Both the position numbers and the translations under genes were made by a program. From Exophiala sp. HKRS030 (lineage: Eukaryota; Ascomycota; Eurotiomycetes; Chaetothyriales; Herpotrichiellaceae): a stretch of 64,000 bases of DNA. Of this stretch, positions 24,095-34,825 are shown piece after piece; positions within the stretch are counted from its first letter, which is position 1, and each line of letters begins with the position of its first letter. The stretch spans positions 4,464,001 through 4,528,000 of the forward strand of contig JAHWDD010000005.1 of the NCBI GenBank assembly GCA_023897205.1, in the 5' to 3' direction. The notes under the pieces were generated by a model. That model had not been told where the DNA came from, did no database searches, and saw only the letters and a list, made by a program, of their open reading frames with translations.

Positions 24095-25958
24095 ATGCGT
24101 TCGTTACCATTCCTCCTCGTCGCCAGCCTGTCATCCACTCTCACTTCTTTCGCGCAATCACCTAGCGACGATGGCATTGTGGTTACACTGGTACCGCCCT
24201 CAGGGCCTCCTCCCCCACCGGTCGTGATCGAGACGACCATCAACAATACAATCGTCTATACATGCCCTGTGGCACCAACAGTTTTCGTTAGCCTTACAGA
24301 ATACATTCCAGTAATCGAAACGGCCACTCAACCCGTGACTGTATATCAAACTGTTATCTCTACCACCATTATAACCTCGGTATGTCCAACCTGTCTCCAG
24401 AAAGCATCCTTGTTATGACTCTTTGCAAGGCTGTCATGTACGAAAAGCACCACCAGGATCTTCTGGCTCGATACTCGATCTTTCATTTGCATTGCTCGTC
24501 ATGTCGTTCACTAACATGAACCATTCAGACACAACTCATAACAGAAACAGCAACGGCAATCAGCCTGACAACAGCAACCGCCGTCGCCACAGTAGTCAGT
24601 GCGACGACAGCAACCGAGACAGGAACAATCATTGTCCCAACCACAGCGACGCTCACAGCCACAGAAGCTTTACTCATCGCAACAACCACCCAGCGAGTCA
24701 CGAGCGTCACGCTATGCCCGACCAGACTCGTCAACCCGGGCTTTACAGCCCTCAGCCCTTTCCCAACTGACTGGACGTAAGTTCCACTCCAGAAAATGCT
24801 CCTTACGCATCCAACTTCCCCTTATATCATAACCATAGCTAACCGTGACTATTCTCTGTTTCCAGATGGGGATGTCCACCTGGCTGGCTCTGCAAACCAA
24901 CCCGCGTCGACTGCAACTGGGAATTCGGGCTTCCAGACCAAGACTTCATCTGCACGCCGAACCACTGCATCCCAGCGGAAGAATTGCCCGCCAGCCTACC
25001 AACATGGGACGAAACACCCTACGGCAACTCCTCCGCTGCGTCAAACCCAGGCCTGACCGTGCAAGCGATCGACTCGTACTTCATGATGGCACCAGGCGAC
25101 TTCGGACTCGGCTACGACATCTTTGTCGTCGACGAAGTGCTCACACTCACATCAACGACCATCATCCCACCGAGCCCGACGATAGGTGCGCGGCAAGCCC
25201 AGACCAGTGTCCCTGGTGCTTGCTATCCATGGTGTAATAACTGTCTGCTCGAAGCACAGGCCAACGGCAAGACGCCTGCGTTGTGTGTGCCTGGATCGGC
25301 GTTCGTCACGTCGCTGCAGCAGTGCGAGGACTGCATTGAGGCACACCGGGACGACAGCAGTGCGGGCTTCGTGCAGATCGCTCCGCAGTTCCAGCAGTTC
25401 CTCGACTACTGCGACACGTTCTCGACAGTCGTCGTGACGTCGTCGGTGAGCACGCGGACGACCAACGCTGACGGCTCAACGGCGACCACGATGCTACCTA
25501 CCACAGCTACCACGGTAACGTCGAGATCTGCGGCAGCACCGTCAACATCAACACCACCACCACCACCACCACTGGTCAGCACGGTCGTCACGACGCAATA
25601 CTCAGAAACGACGGTCGCGGGGCCAGACTGGGCCCAAGTCACGATCATTCTGGGCTTAGACAACAATAGCACAACGACCATCTACGGGTCGAACCTGACG
25701 GGCGCCGACGCCGCAACGCTCGTGCTGCCGCTCGCGCAGACCACGCAGTCATACATTACGACGTTGAGCGGTCGTGCGTCGACTGCTGTTGGAAGTGGTG
25801 CGGTGTCGTCTTCATCGTCGTCATCTTCGGCCACCGCGCCGTCAACGTTTACCGGCGCTGCGCAGGGCTCCAGACAGTCGCTCGCAGGGTCGTCTATGTG
25901 GCGGAATCTTGCTGTACTCATTGGTCTGGGACTTGTGTCGCTGGCCTGGGCGTTCTAA
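24095..25958 (+). CDS. GPI-anchored Thr-rich cell-surface glycoprotein with Cys-rich centre
   Basis: Exons 24095-24379, 24529-24776 and 24866-25958 (introns 149 and 89 nt) give 541 residues. Order of parts: signal peptide (MRSLPFLLVASLSSTLTSFA); a Pro-rich and Thr/Val-rich region with TVYQTVISTT-like beta-prone repeats; a Thr-rich stretch from exon 2; a Cys-rich core starting at the exon 2/3 junction (TDWTWGCPPGWLCKPT, CNW, ICTPNHC) and a second Cys set (CYPWCNNC, CEDC); another Thr/Ser/Pro-rich region with a PPPPPP run; and a hydrophobic tail (NLAVLIGLGLVSLAWAF) after Ser/Gly residues, as expected for a GPI signal. The protein is predicted to be heavily O-mannosylated and wall- or membrane-linked. 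I know of no assigned function for this architecture. Confidence 0.85.
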
Positions 25959-26598
25959 AGGAAAGAAAGAAGATAAAAAGTCGATAGAGAGGGGTTTAAT
26001 CTACCTTCCTCAGGGTTTGTGTGTCTTTTCTCGGTTCTCTCCCTGGATAATTGTGCATATATGCACACCCACGAGACACACATACTTGCGCAAATGCGAG
26101 ACAAGGGAAGGTCGGTGGATTTAATGATTAATGTGAGGCCTGGCGAAAGACGCTTTTCATGCGGTATCAATGTATCGATAATCATGGATACCTACCTGTC
26201 GAGGTTGACCTCTGCTTCTTCGGTTTAATGATGTCATGAGGAAGGACTAAGAGGCGCGGGGATTTAATATTCAATACTCCAGAATGAGAGATGCTGCATA
26301 CATGATGATACACATAGCTTAGCAGGCGTTGAAATGATAGTAACCTTGGATTGTTCGGCTGCGTTGATTCTTTGTAGAAGAATTGATTTTAGTGCTGCCG
26401 ATGGAAGGGAGATGGAAATACGGAGTTTCGCTGATACTTGGACACTTAGCTAAAGATTCAGTACGGTCGAAGCAAGTCGAAGGGGAAGACATGCAAGTGT
26501 TTTGGGTAACTAGTACCTGTATAGATTGCCTGACATACTTTGAAAATATTCTAAGATATATGTCCGAAAATCTGATAGCGTATACAAGTACCTCCTGA
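25959..26598. other. Intergenic between convergent genes
   Basis: 640 bp, AT-richer than its surroundings, containing the two 3' flanks. No gene is visible. Confidence 0.5.
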
Positions 26599-28236
26599 TC
26601 ACAGCACCTTTGGTTCTTCCGAAGGCACATGCTTCGCAGTTGTATTGATCTCAGAATCAACCTTCATAGCGTCAGCAGCAACAGCAATGCCCTCATCTGG
26701 ACCCACATCACTGAGGACTGGGGGACCTTTGAAGCTCTTTCTCGCACTGACAAAGTACCACGTAACAGCGACTGATGAAAAAGCGGCGAACACGACACTC
26801 GCATAATTCATGCTGTTAGCCGTTACGGGTATGGCCACGGGCATGCAGAAAATGACGACAGCAAGCGTAATCCATAAGATTGTGGCGATGTTGATGGCAT
26901 ATCCAAACTTTCCTAGACTGAAAGATGAGTGCTTGACCGCTTCTCGACGGCGAAGCACAAGAACCAAGATTGGCACGCCATAACTCGTACTCAGACAGAT
27001 TGTGGCAACACCAGTGAAAGCATTGAAGGCTGCCGTTGAACCGAAGTAGATGAGACCCAACAGACAATCAATCAGCGTCGACAGGATAATTCCCCAAAGA
27101 GGAACGTCAAATCGGGTACTGACTCGAGACCAGAGTTGGGAGCCAGGGATAGCGCCATCGCGTGCGAAAGCGTATGTGCACCGGCTGGCTGCGGTCAAGG
27201 CACCAATTCCGGCGAAGAACATGATACCAAGGATCAAGATCAATAAACCAAATCCACCTCCTGCTGAACCTGTGGCGGTCTTGAAAATCAGTCCTATTGG
27301 CTGGCCTCCAGGTGCAGCCAGTAGTTCCTGAACGTCGGGAAGGACAAACAAGATAGGTATGAGATAGACGAGCCCAGTAATGCCAGCAGCCACCACAGAC
27401 CAAAATATGGCTTTGGGGACTTCTCGGTGAGGATTCTGGACCTCCTCACACATTGAAGCAACCATGCCGTAGCCCGTCAATGTATATGCCGCCTGAAGAA
27501 GACCAACAAACCAAGCCCATCCACTCGGCCATCCCGATGCGGAAGCGTCAAAGTGGGAAAAGACAAACTTGGCATCTCGCCTTTCATCGGCCATGACCAG
27601 GAGTGTGATGAGAATGATGATAACACTGGCGGTGGTCCAATATATGCATGCTTGATTAATGAGGTTCAAGTATTTTGCTCCAAAGATATTGACAGAAGCG
27701 CAGATGAGCATTACAGCCCAGAAAGTCAAGACAGTCTGATAGGCACTGGGGGAAAAGTCTTCGTTCCAAAGTGAGATTGCCGAGAGGATAAGTTGAGCTC
27801 CACCGAAATTGATGCTGAGAGTAACTGTCCAGTTCCCAATCAGAGTCAACCAGCCATCGATGTAGGAAACCATGGGAGCCCATTCCTTGGTGCTAAGCAT
27901 AGCAGACCAGTAATACACGCCGCCGGCTGTGGGATAGACAGCGCATATTTCTGCCAAAGAAGCGGCGATGGCCAGTGAGATGAGAGAAACAAAGACCCAT
28001 CCATACAAAATGGCGACAGACTGGCCGTCGGTCAAGGTGATGTACAGAGTGGTGCTGGTACCATAAGGTACAGCCATGATGGCCATAGATAAGCCCAGCA
28101 CGGTTATCATGGACAAGTTTCTTGGAAGCTCCGACTGATAACCAAGCTTTGCCAGGGCGGCATCACTCTCGGTAGCTTGGCCCAAGGAGCTTCGACGCCC
28201 AGCCTGTGGGCCGTTGACTGATGGCCGTTTTGACAT
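26599..28236 (-). CDS. APC-family permease (choline/GABA type), intronless
   Basis: A single uninterrupted frame of 545 residues from the ATG at 28236 (MSKRPSVNGPQ). It shares the order and motifs of the permease at 5.1-6.9 kb: LGYQSELPR, EICAVYPTAGGVYYW, MCEEVQNPHREVPKA, AFARDGAIPGS, IYFGSTAAFNAF and a conserved MNYASVVF near the last helix. About 12 hydrophobic segments are visible, with polar N- and C-terminal tails. It should import an amine or amino acid across the plasma membrane; substrate is not predictable. Relative to the five-exon paralogue it lacks every intron, yet divergence is too high for a recent retrocopy. Confidence 0.94.
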   Translation of the reverse strand: MSKRPSVNGPQAGRRSSLGQATESDAALAKLGYQSELPRNLSMITVLGLSMAIMAVPYGTSTTLYITLTDGQSVAILYGWVFVSLISLAIAASLAEICAVYPTAGGVYYWSAMLSTKEWAPMVSYIDGWLTLIGNWTVTLSINFGGAQLILSAISLWNEDFSPSAYQTVLTFWAVMLICASVNIFGAKYLNLINQACIYWTTASVIIILITLLVMADERRDAKFVFSHFDASASGWPSGWAWFVGLLQAAYTLTGYGMVASMCEEVQNPHREVPKAIFWSVVAAGITGLVYLIPILFVLPDVQELLAAPGGQPIGLIFKTATGSAGGGFGLLILILGIMFFAGIGALTAASRCTYAFARDGAIPGSQLWSRVSTRFDVPLWGIILSTLIDCLLGLIYFGSTAAFNAFTGVATICLSTSYGVPILVLVLRRREAVKHSSFSLGKFGYAINIATILWITLAVVIFCMPVAIPVTANSMNYASVVFAAFSSVAVTWYFVSARKSFKGPPVLSDVGPDEGIAVAADAMKVDSEINTTAKHVPSEEPKVL

Positions 28237-29350
28237 GATGGATTCTCTCTGCCAGAAAACGTGCAGATTGGAAAAGTGTCAATGGAATTGCTATCAACTG
28301 AGAATGAACCAAATCTCACTCCCGCTGCAACGTGGTCGATCGGCGTCCTCTTAAGCTCAGGGCAAGTTCATTCAAAGTTCGACGTCTGACGTCACTGTCG
28401 CGTGCATGGTGGGTTTCCTTGGTCGCACCTTCGCTTTGATGGCCGTTCCAGGAAGCTCCTTCCCCAAAAACCACCTGACATCGCCGTATCAGTGACTAAT
28501 TGAATGCTAGGACCCATTCTGAGCGTCTGATGGAAGAAGCTCCTTCAAATGCATGCAACATTCATCTCTTGCTGACCTGTCTCCCAGTCGGGAAGCTTAA
28601 GCATGACATGAGCAGTTCCGATGTCAGCCAACTCCAACGGTGCACCTATGGGCTACGCAAAGCTTATCAGAGGGTTGTCTGACTCACTGCTTCTGAAGAT
28701 TGCACTGTCATCTCAGGTCGATTCAATGTCTATTGTCAGATAGCTGAGCAATCCTCTTCTCGAGTATGGGATCAGGGGTATTACTAGAATTGTGCAAGAA
28801 CGGTTAAATCACGCGACGTTTCCACGACAAAAGCCTCTGTCAATCCAAGACCGAGTCAGGTGACTTTGTGCCTGCGATTCGTCTCAGACGTGAGAATGGA
28901 CGGCAGCAGCTACAACCCGATGCTGGACTACACAAACATTTGCCTTGGGCGCTTCTGAATGAATGCGCCCTCGCCGACTTCTAAGTCAATGTGCGAGGCA
29001 CAAATTCCAAGTCGCACATCCCAGCACCCTCTCCACAGTGACTCGCTCCCCGCAATTCCCCCACGCCAGAACCAGCTGTGGCGCTGCAGCCACTGAACAG
29101 GCCGCTGTGAACAAGTCTACAGCCAAAGCAATGAGATCAAGGAGAATGGATTTTGCTTCTCTCTATCCAGAAATCCGTGCACAATGGGTTTTTCGTCGTG
29201 TTGAAGGATCTATCCAATCTGAGCCTTCGACCAATTGCCATGCCAATGAAGGTAGTATAAACATTGTTACCCAGAAATTCCGCCCCAAGCCGTCGCCTGT
29301 ATCCTTCTCCTGACATAGTTTCCAAACCCTGGAAATCCAATTCATCCGAT
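28237..29350. other. Intergenic, 1.1 kb
   Basis: Upstream region of the intronless permease and 3' flank of the S41 peptidase gene. Short frames look like chance. No repeat or RNA gene seen. Confidence 0.5.
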
Positions 29351-31828
29351 TCATGCCAAATATGTGTAGATACCGCAGACCATAATCGCGATCGATATCA
29401 ACCAACTTGTCGAGATTTTGTTACGTGCGGCAGACGACGGGTCTCGCGATCCTTCTCGAGCATTTTGTGTTTGCCCGGAGTCCTTTGTGACTGGTCCTGG
29501 TTGTGTTTCGGGCTGGACAGTATGGCTCTTTGGAGAATTTAGTGGTGGTAAATCGACGAGATTTCCGCCAGTCGCCGAGCTTGGATGGCCAGTACTGCCT
29601 TGCACACACGCGGTCCACTTTTGTCCACTGTTCAGTCCAAATGCAGTTTCAGCAACCAGCGCCCACAACGTCGTGATGTCAAAGAGGTGTTCTGCTTGCC
29701 ACCAAATCTTACAGTCCGCAGCTTCATATACAAACTGAAGCGGAGTGAAAGTGTGATCACTATCCAAGATAGCATTTCCCATGTTGACCGACATCTGGCT
29801 CCTCAAATCCAGGTATTCTCCATCTTCAATGAGAATTTTCAACTTAGTCCTGTTTGCCTGAAGCTGAAGGTCTTCTGGCGCCGTATCCTTGAATATTCGA
29901 AGCATTTCGTTGAGATAGTTCAATCCGAGCTTTCGTCTGCCCTTGACCCCTCCAACATATTGAACAGGGCCGGTAATGGGTCTACCTCCAGCAACAATAG
30001 TCTTGACTCCAGCTTTCCACTTGAGCTGGTTCAAGAACGTATCACAGGTTGATGCGCAGTGACCGTCACCCAAGACGACGATGTTCTGCGCCTCAAACGG
30101 TTGAGTGGTCGCATTGTTGAAGATGATTCCACTCATGTATCGTTGATACTGCACGTCCTCCAAAGGCGGTAGGACAAGTTTCGTGAAATTGCTGCCATAG
30201 GCGGAGACTGGACCACTCAGATCCTCCCACGACTCATATCGTCTGCCCGTTTCGCTAATGGAAGCTCTCGCGTCGAATATGGAGTATCCTCCCGCTGCCT
30301 CGTATGTTGAGATGTTTCCGGTCTCACTCCATGCCTCCCAAGCAATCCTGGTGAAATAACTACCCAAGATGTTCAGTTGATCATGAGACGCAAAATTTGC
30401 CGGCGCACGAGGTACGATGGTGGGGAAAAGTCGCTTAAAAGCTTCATATCCCAAGCCAATGTCCCCTCCTCCATTGCTCTGCATATCGATGACCAGAAAT
30501 TTTGCGTCGTTCGTGGCGCAATCTTCTAAAAATTGGATCAATACCGTTTGGAATTCTTCACGTGACGCTGGGGAAAAAGAGGCGATCTTGAGGATGGCAA
30601 CGACAGGCTGCTGAGGCATCTTGAGGAAATAACCTGCAACGGTACCATCATGTGCTTCTTGCGCCGCCTCAGGGTAAACGTTACTCAAGTCATTCACAAA
30701 GAGCCCGTTGTTGGATGCTGGTAGGCTGGCACGATCAACAGGTTCGTTGGACACATCTCCCTTAGTTGATTCTATTTTCTTTTCGACGAACGTGTCATAG
30801 AAAGTTCGTCCATCCACCACGCCTGTGAAATTGCGAAGGAGAAAAGCCTGGTTTACATAGACCTGTGATGTGCCATTCTTGAATGATATAGTCGTGCTCG
30901 GACCGGGATAATACTTGGGCGCCGAAATTTGCCCCTCGGAGCCAGGAGTATTGAAAAGGTCGTTGTACCTGTGAAAGACTTAGTATGATACACACCACGA
31001 CCTTCTTTTGCCCTCACATTGCATCTGGATCCTGTAGCGCGCTTGCCCGGTCCAAAGCCTCATGCAACAACCAATCTTCCGCTTGCCGCCCATCAATGAG
31101 TTCAACAGGCGAGGGTGTGAAGGATCCATTGTCTTTCTGTTTGATAATGTCATCTGTGACCTTCGTTAGCACAGAGATTACAAATTACGGGTCGGGACAT
31201 ACCATATACATATATTTCAGGTATATCTAGCCCATCACTGGACAGAGAGACAAAATCAGCCCACGGTCGATACCATCCAAAGACATTCATCACGTCTAAT
31301 GCAAGAAAAAGATGGCCATCATGAGCAGTGTGAATGATGTTAAAGACCGTTTCTTGGAGCGCATACTCGGACACGATATGTCCGGCCAAAACAGCTCCAC
31401 GGAGTTCCTGTAGCTCGACATTGAGATTGGTCGCGTCCATGAGATATCCAGGTGGTGGCGACTTCAAGACGTTCAAAGTCGATTGCCAATCCAGCATTGC
31501 GTCGACAGCGTCAAGCATACGTAGTGTGTTGTTCTTGATCAATGGTGCAGACAATGCGCATCTGTAAGCCAGTCGCGCAGGGATCGTCGTGGTGACTGTC
31601 TTTGGCGCTACGACATTTCAGCTGTTGTCTTTACTTGGGAAGGATCTCACACTTACTGAGATCGGTACCCTGAGCACTGGCTGAGAGCAACTTGTTCACC
31701 ATCTTGCATGGCTCTGGGAAGCCTCTGCCTTTGATGACTGATAAGTCATCCTGACGAGGGAAGGCACACGAGGCCAAACCCACTTGTAGGATAAAGATAA
31801 TGGCAATTTGTTTCAGGATTGAAGACAT
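29351..31828 (-). CDS. Secreted S41-family (CPAF/UstP-like) peptidase
   Basis: Exons 31828-31657, 31607-31203, 31153-31018 and 30968-29351 give 776 residues; all three introns are exactly 49 nt. A signal peptide (QIAIIFILQVGLASCA) starts the protein. Family blocks are IPARLAYRCALSAP, the TAHDGHLFL segment whose His is a candidate catalytic residue, FLVIDMQSNGGGDIGLGYE, and GDGHCASTCDTF, where the Ser sits at the expected nucleophile position of the fungal S41 family, followed by the GVKTIVAGGRP block. The C-terminus (TSWLISIAIMVCGIYTYLA after a Ser/Pro/Gly-rich linker) is hydrophobic and could be a GPI or membrane anchor. Likely an extracellular or surface peptidase. UstP of the ustiloxin cluster belongs to this family, but no RiPP precursor is nearby. 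Confidence 0.9.
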
Positions 31829-32945
31829 GGTTCTGGCTTAGGATCGAGGGGGGCACAGATGCAACTTGAGAGATGAACAAGTTGTCGCGTCGAGATGTTT
31901 GATCGAGAAATATAGCCCGTGTTCACTGAGTCTGTGCAAAATGCGAAAGATTGGTGGTGATTGTCCAGCACGTGGACGAGTGTCTTGTGACAATCCAGGC
32001 AGTGATAGCAATGGAACACTGAAGTTTGCGAAAGGACCACGGGCAAAACAGTGAAATAATGCTGTGCAGAGAAGGGCTGTTGTCACATCCACTTCACCCA
32101 CAATTCGAGGTTGTGATACCATCAGCCTGCTGCTTGACATGAAAGCTGCAGCCATATCTTCCTTCCTTCGTATAACCCACCGAGTGTGTCTGTGAAATAC
32201 GAAAAAAATTCACTTAGGATGAGCTGAAATTCACAAAGTGGTTGTCCTGTGCTGTCGAGAAAGGTCAAACCCACCAAGGCATATTCACGTATTGTTATCG
32301 CGATTTCGACACAGTCACCTCATGATCAAGAGTAGTAGTGGCATTGCCAACGCTTACCAGCGACACTCCACGTTTCCTGTATGTTGAACAAAGTCCGCTC
32401 CATTGCGTCGTATGTAAACCGTGCGTAGTTTGAAGAGAGGACTGTAAACAGCGAAAGGCATGGAAGCACCATAGTGACAGTCCTCTTTGTTCGTGCGTGC
32501 CAAGAAAGTCGTAAACATAAGCTGCAATGACAGCAGGCCATTGTCATCGGCCGTTAAGGAGACAAGGTCTCCAGTCCTCGGAGGGCTTTACGGATACCAA
32601 GCAAGGTGAAAGACAAGACAAGACGTTGGATTCATTCAAGGGTCGGGTTGAGGCTGGGATGGCTAAGGTTAAGCTAGCTTAGGCTGATCTTGGCAAGGGG
32701 TGAACAACATACAGCCGGCGCAGCGAACCGTCCTTGCGCCTGCTAACAATATCCCTGTATGTGTGCTTTGGCTTGCGAAAAAGGTATGATATACGATGAA
32801 TCATCTAATACTCTACTAAGGTATGGCCTGAAAAACGATGTCATTACCTAATGTGTGTTTGTTCAAACCAATCCTTGCCAGGAAAATCGTGGCCCAGAAT
32901 CGCAGTCCAGATTCTTTGTGCTCTAGTCGTGTTCAAGACATCAAC
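31829..32945. other. Intergenic, 1.1 kb
   Basis: Upstream region of the S41 peptidase gene and 3' flank of the ACS transporter. No supported gene. Confidence 0.5.
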
Positions 32946-34825
32946 TCAGATGGTATATCTGAAGTCTGGGCTGCCTTCTAAAATCTTGCCTTCTCTATCG
33001 GCCTTGCGGTTCTCCCTTCTGAAATAAATGGTATTGATGCACACGATGGTAATCAACAAACCATTGGCGGCCATACCAGCGTAAATACCGGGACGATAAT
33101 GTGGAGAGTCTTGAGAACGGAAGATCAGGGACCCAGCAACACCGCCGATTCCACCGAATCCCACAAGCGTAGCAGAGCAGAAGGCACGCTTCCAATGACC
33201 GCGGATGTTATTGGCCTACCAGATTGAGAGTTAATGCATGTTCAGATGGCCACGGCGCAAATGTGAAGAGAGTCGACAGGGAAATTGCAATTGGTGCTTG
33301 GAGTTGTGCAGATCGACTTACCTGATAAGCCATACAAGTTGGGATGCTGGCATTAGCGCTCGTGCAAATGAGGAAAACACCAAAGTATCGAACACCCGGC
33401 TGAGAAGCAAAGCCCTGTTGTATACCCTGGTCAGTAATAGTCCTCATACCATCGTGTATAAAGGGTGCAGACAAAGCAAAACTTACCATAACCGGAAGAC
33501 CAATCAAGCCAACAATAGCATTCGCGATCAAAAGTGGTCCGCGGATATGGTACTTATCTCCGAGCCATGCAATTGTGATCATGATGATTCCAGCAAAAGC
33601 GTAGGGTGGAGCAGTCAAGCATTGCGAAGCGGCGATGGAGAAGCCCATGTTCTCACGCAAGATGATTGGTAGGAAATAACTGATGGCATATGCCATGGTG
33701 GTGAGGCAGCTATATGATGGCATTGATTAGCAACCATGTAGTAGTCTTGTCAAAATCCACGCTACTCGGGACATTGTGGCATATTGCTTACCAGAAAATG
33801 AGTGCAAAGCCCCAAACCTTAGGGTCGGCGCCGTTGGCGGCCCACGCACGGAAATTCCATGCTTCGGGAGCAGCATCACTTCGATCCTTGTTGATGCGGC
33901 GAATGACAAAGTCGATTTCGTCGTGGCTGAGGAATTTGGGCCAGGTCTTCTTCTGTTTGAGTTGATCGGGAAAACCGACAAGATAGATATAGCCAATCAT
34001 GGCAATAACACAGGTCAGGATCCCTTCAATGATGAAGATCTTGTTTAAAGTCAGTGCTGCAATTCGCAGTCATAGGTAATGAATGAAAGCTTACCCATCG
34101 CCATCCCCAGTATCCTGCGAGGCCATGCATCTGTTGGATGCCATAGGCCAAGATACCAGAGCATGCTGACGCGACAGAACCAATCAAGTAGAAGACAGCA
34201 TATCTCTTTTGCATGTCGAATCGAGAATAGTAGGTACTGATCAAATATACGCAACCAGGAAAGAAACCAGCCTCGAAAATTCCAAGGAGCAGACGTAAAG
34301 GTATCATAGCTACCCAGTCATTTGGGAAACCAAAGCCGATCATGACGATACCCCATGCGAGACAGATAGCTGCTAAGAATGGACGAGGTCCAATCTTGCG
34401 GCATAGAAGAGTGGCGGGAGGTTGGCATAAGGTGTAGGTGATGAAAAATACAAGAGCGATGGTCGACTATCAGGCAGTCAGTGTCAGTCTCATGTACAAC
34501 ACATTCCTCTCTTCAGAAGTATCGATGATCGTACATAACGAAATCCAACATTAAGTCTCAACTCCAAGTTCATGCCAGCAATGGCAGCGTTGGGCAAATT
34601 GGTTCTGTCCATGAGGGACACACAATACATCGCACCGGTCGTCGTGATCAAGCGTCGGTCGATACGATGGATGATCTTTCTCTGTTCCGCCCGACTGAAC
34701 ACAGGGTCTTCATCGAGCTCAACTGCCTGTCGTTTGTGAACATCTTCGACAAAGGAGTCGTTGGGGCTTCTCTGACCCGCAACAATCTCGGGTTCTTCGG
34801 TCTTCTCGTGATTGACAGTAGCCAT
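32946..34825 (-). CDS. MFS transporter, anion:cation symporter (ACS, Dal5/Tna1-like) family
   Basis: Six exons on the minus strand: 34825-34535, 34466-34095, 34039-33792, 33709-33487, 33414-33322, 33215-32946; introns 68, 55, 82, 72 and 106 nt; 498 residues. The start is the ATG of MATVNHEKTEEPE, because the preceding in-frame stretch lacks a usable ATG. The ACS motif DRTNLPNAAIAGM follows helix 1, then TYTLCQPPATLL, RLLLGIFEAGFFPGCVYLIS and WGWRW. A central loop (LKQKKTWPKFLSHDEIDFV) is typical of the family. Fungal ACS members carry allantoate, dipeptides, nicotinate, pantothenate or biotin precursors; I cannot choose among these. Its proximity to a secreted peptidase would fit dipeptide uptake, which is inference only. 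Confidence 0.93.

Noticed and set aside
29351..31828. A ustiloxin-like RiPP cluster around the S41 (UstP-like) peptidase
   Set aside because: No repeated Kex2-type precursor, no DUF3328 (UstYa) protein and no tyrosinase is present nearby.
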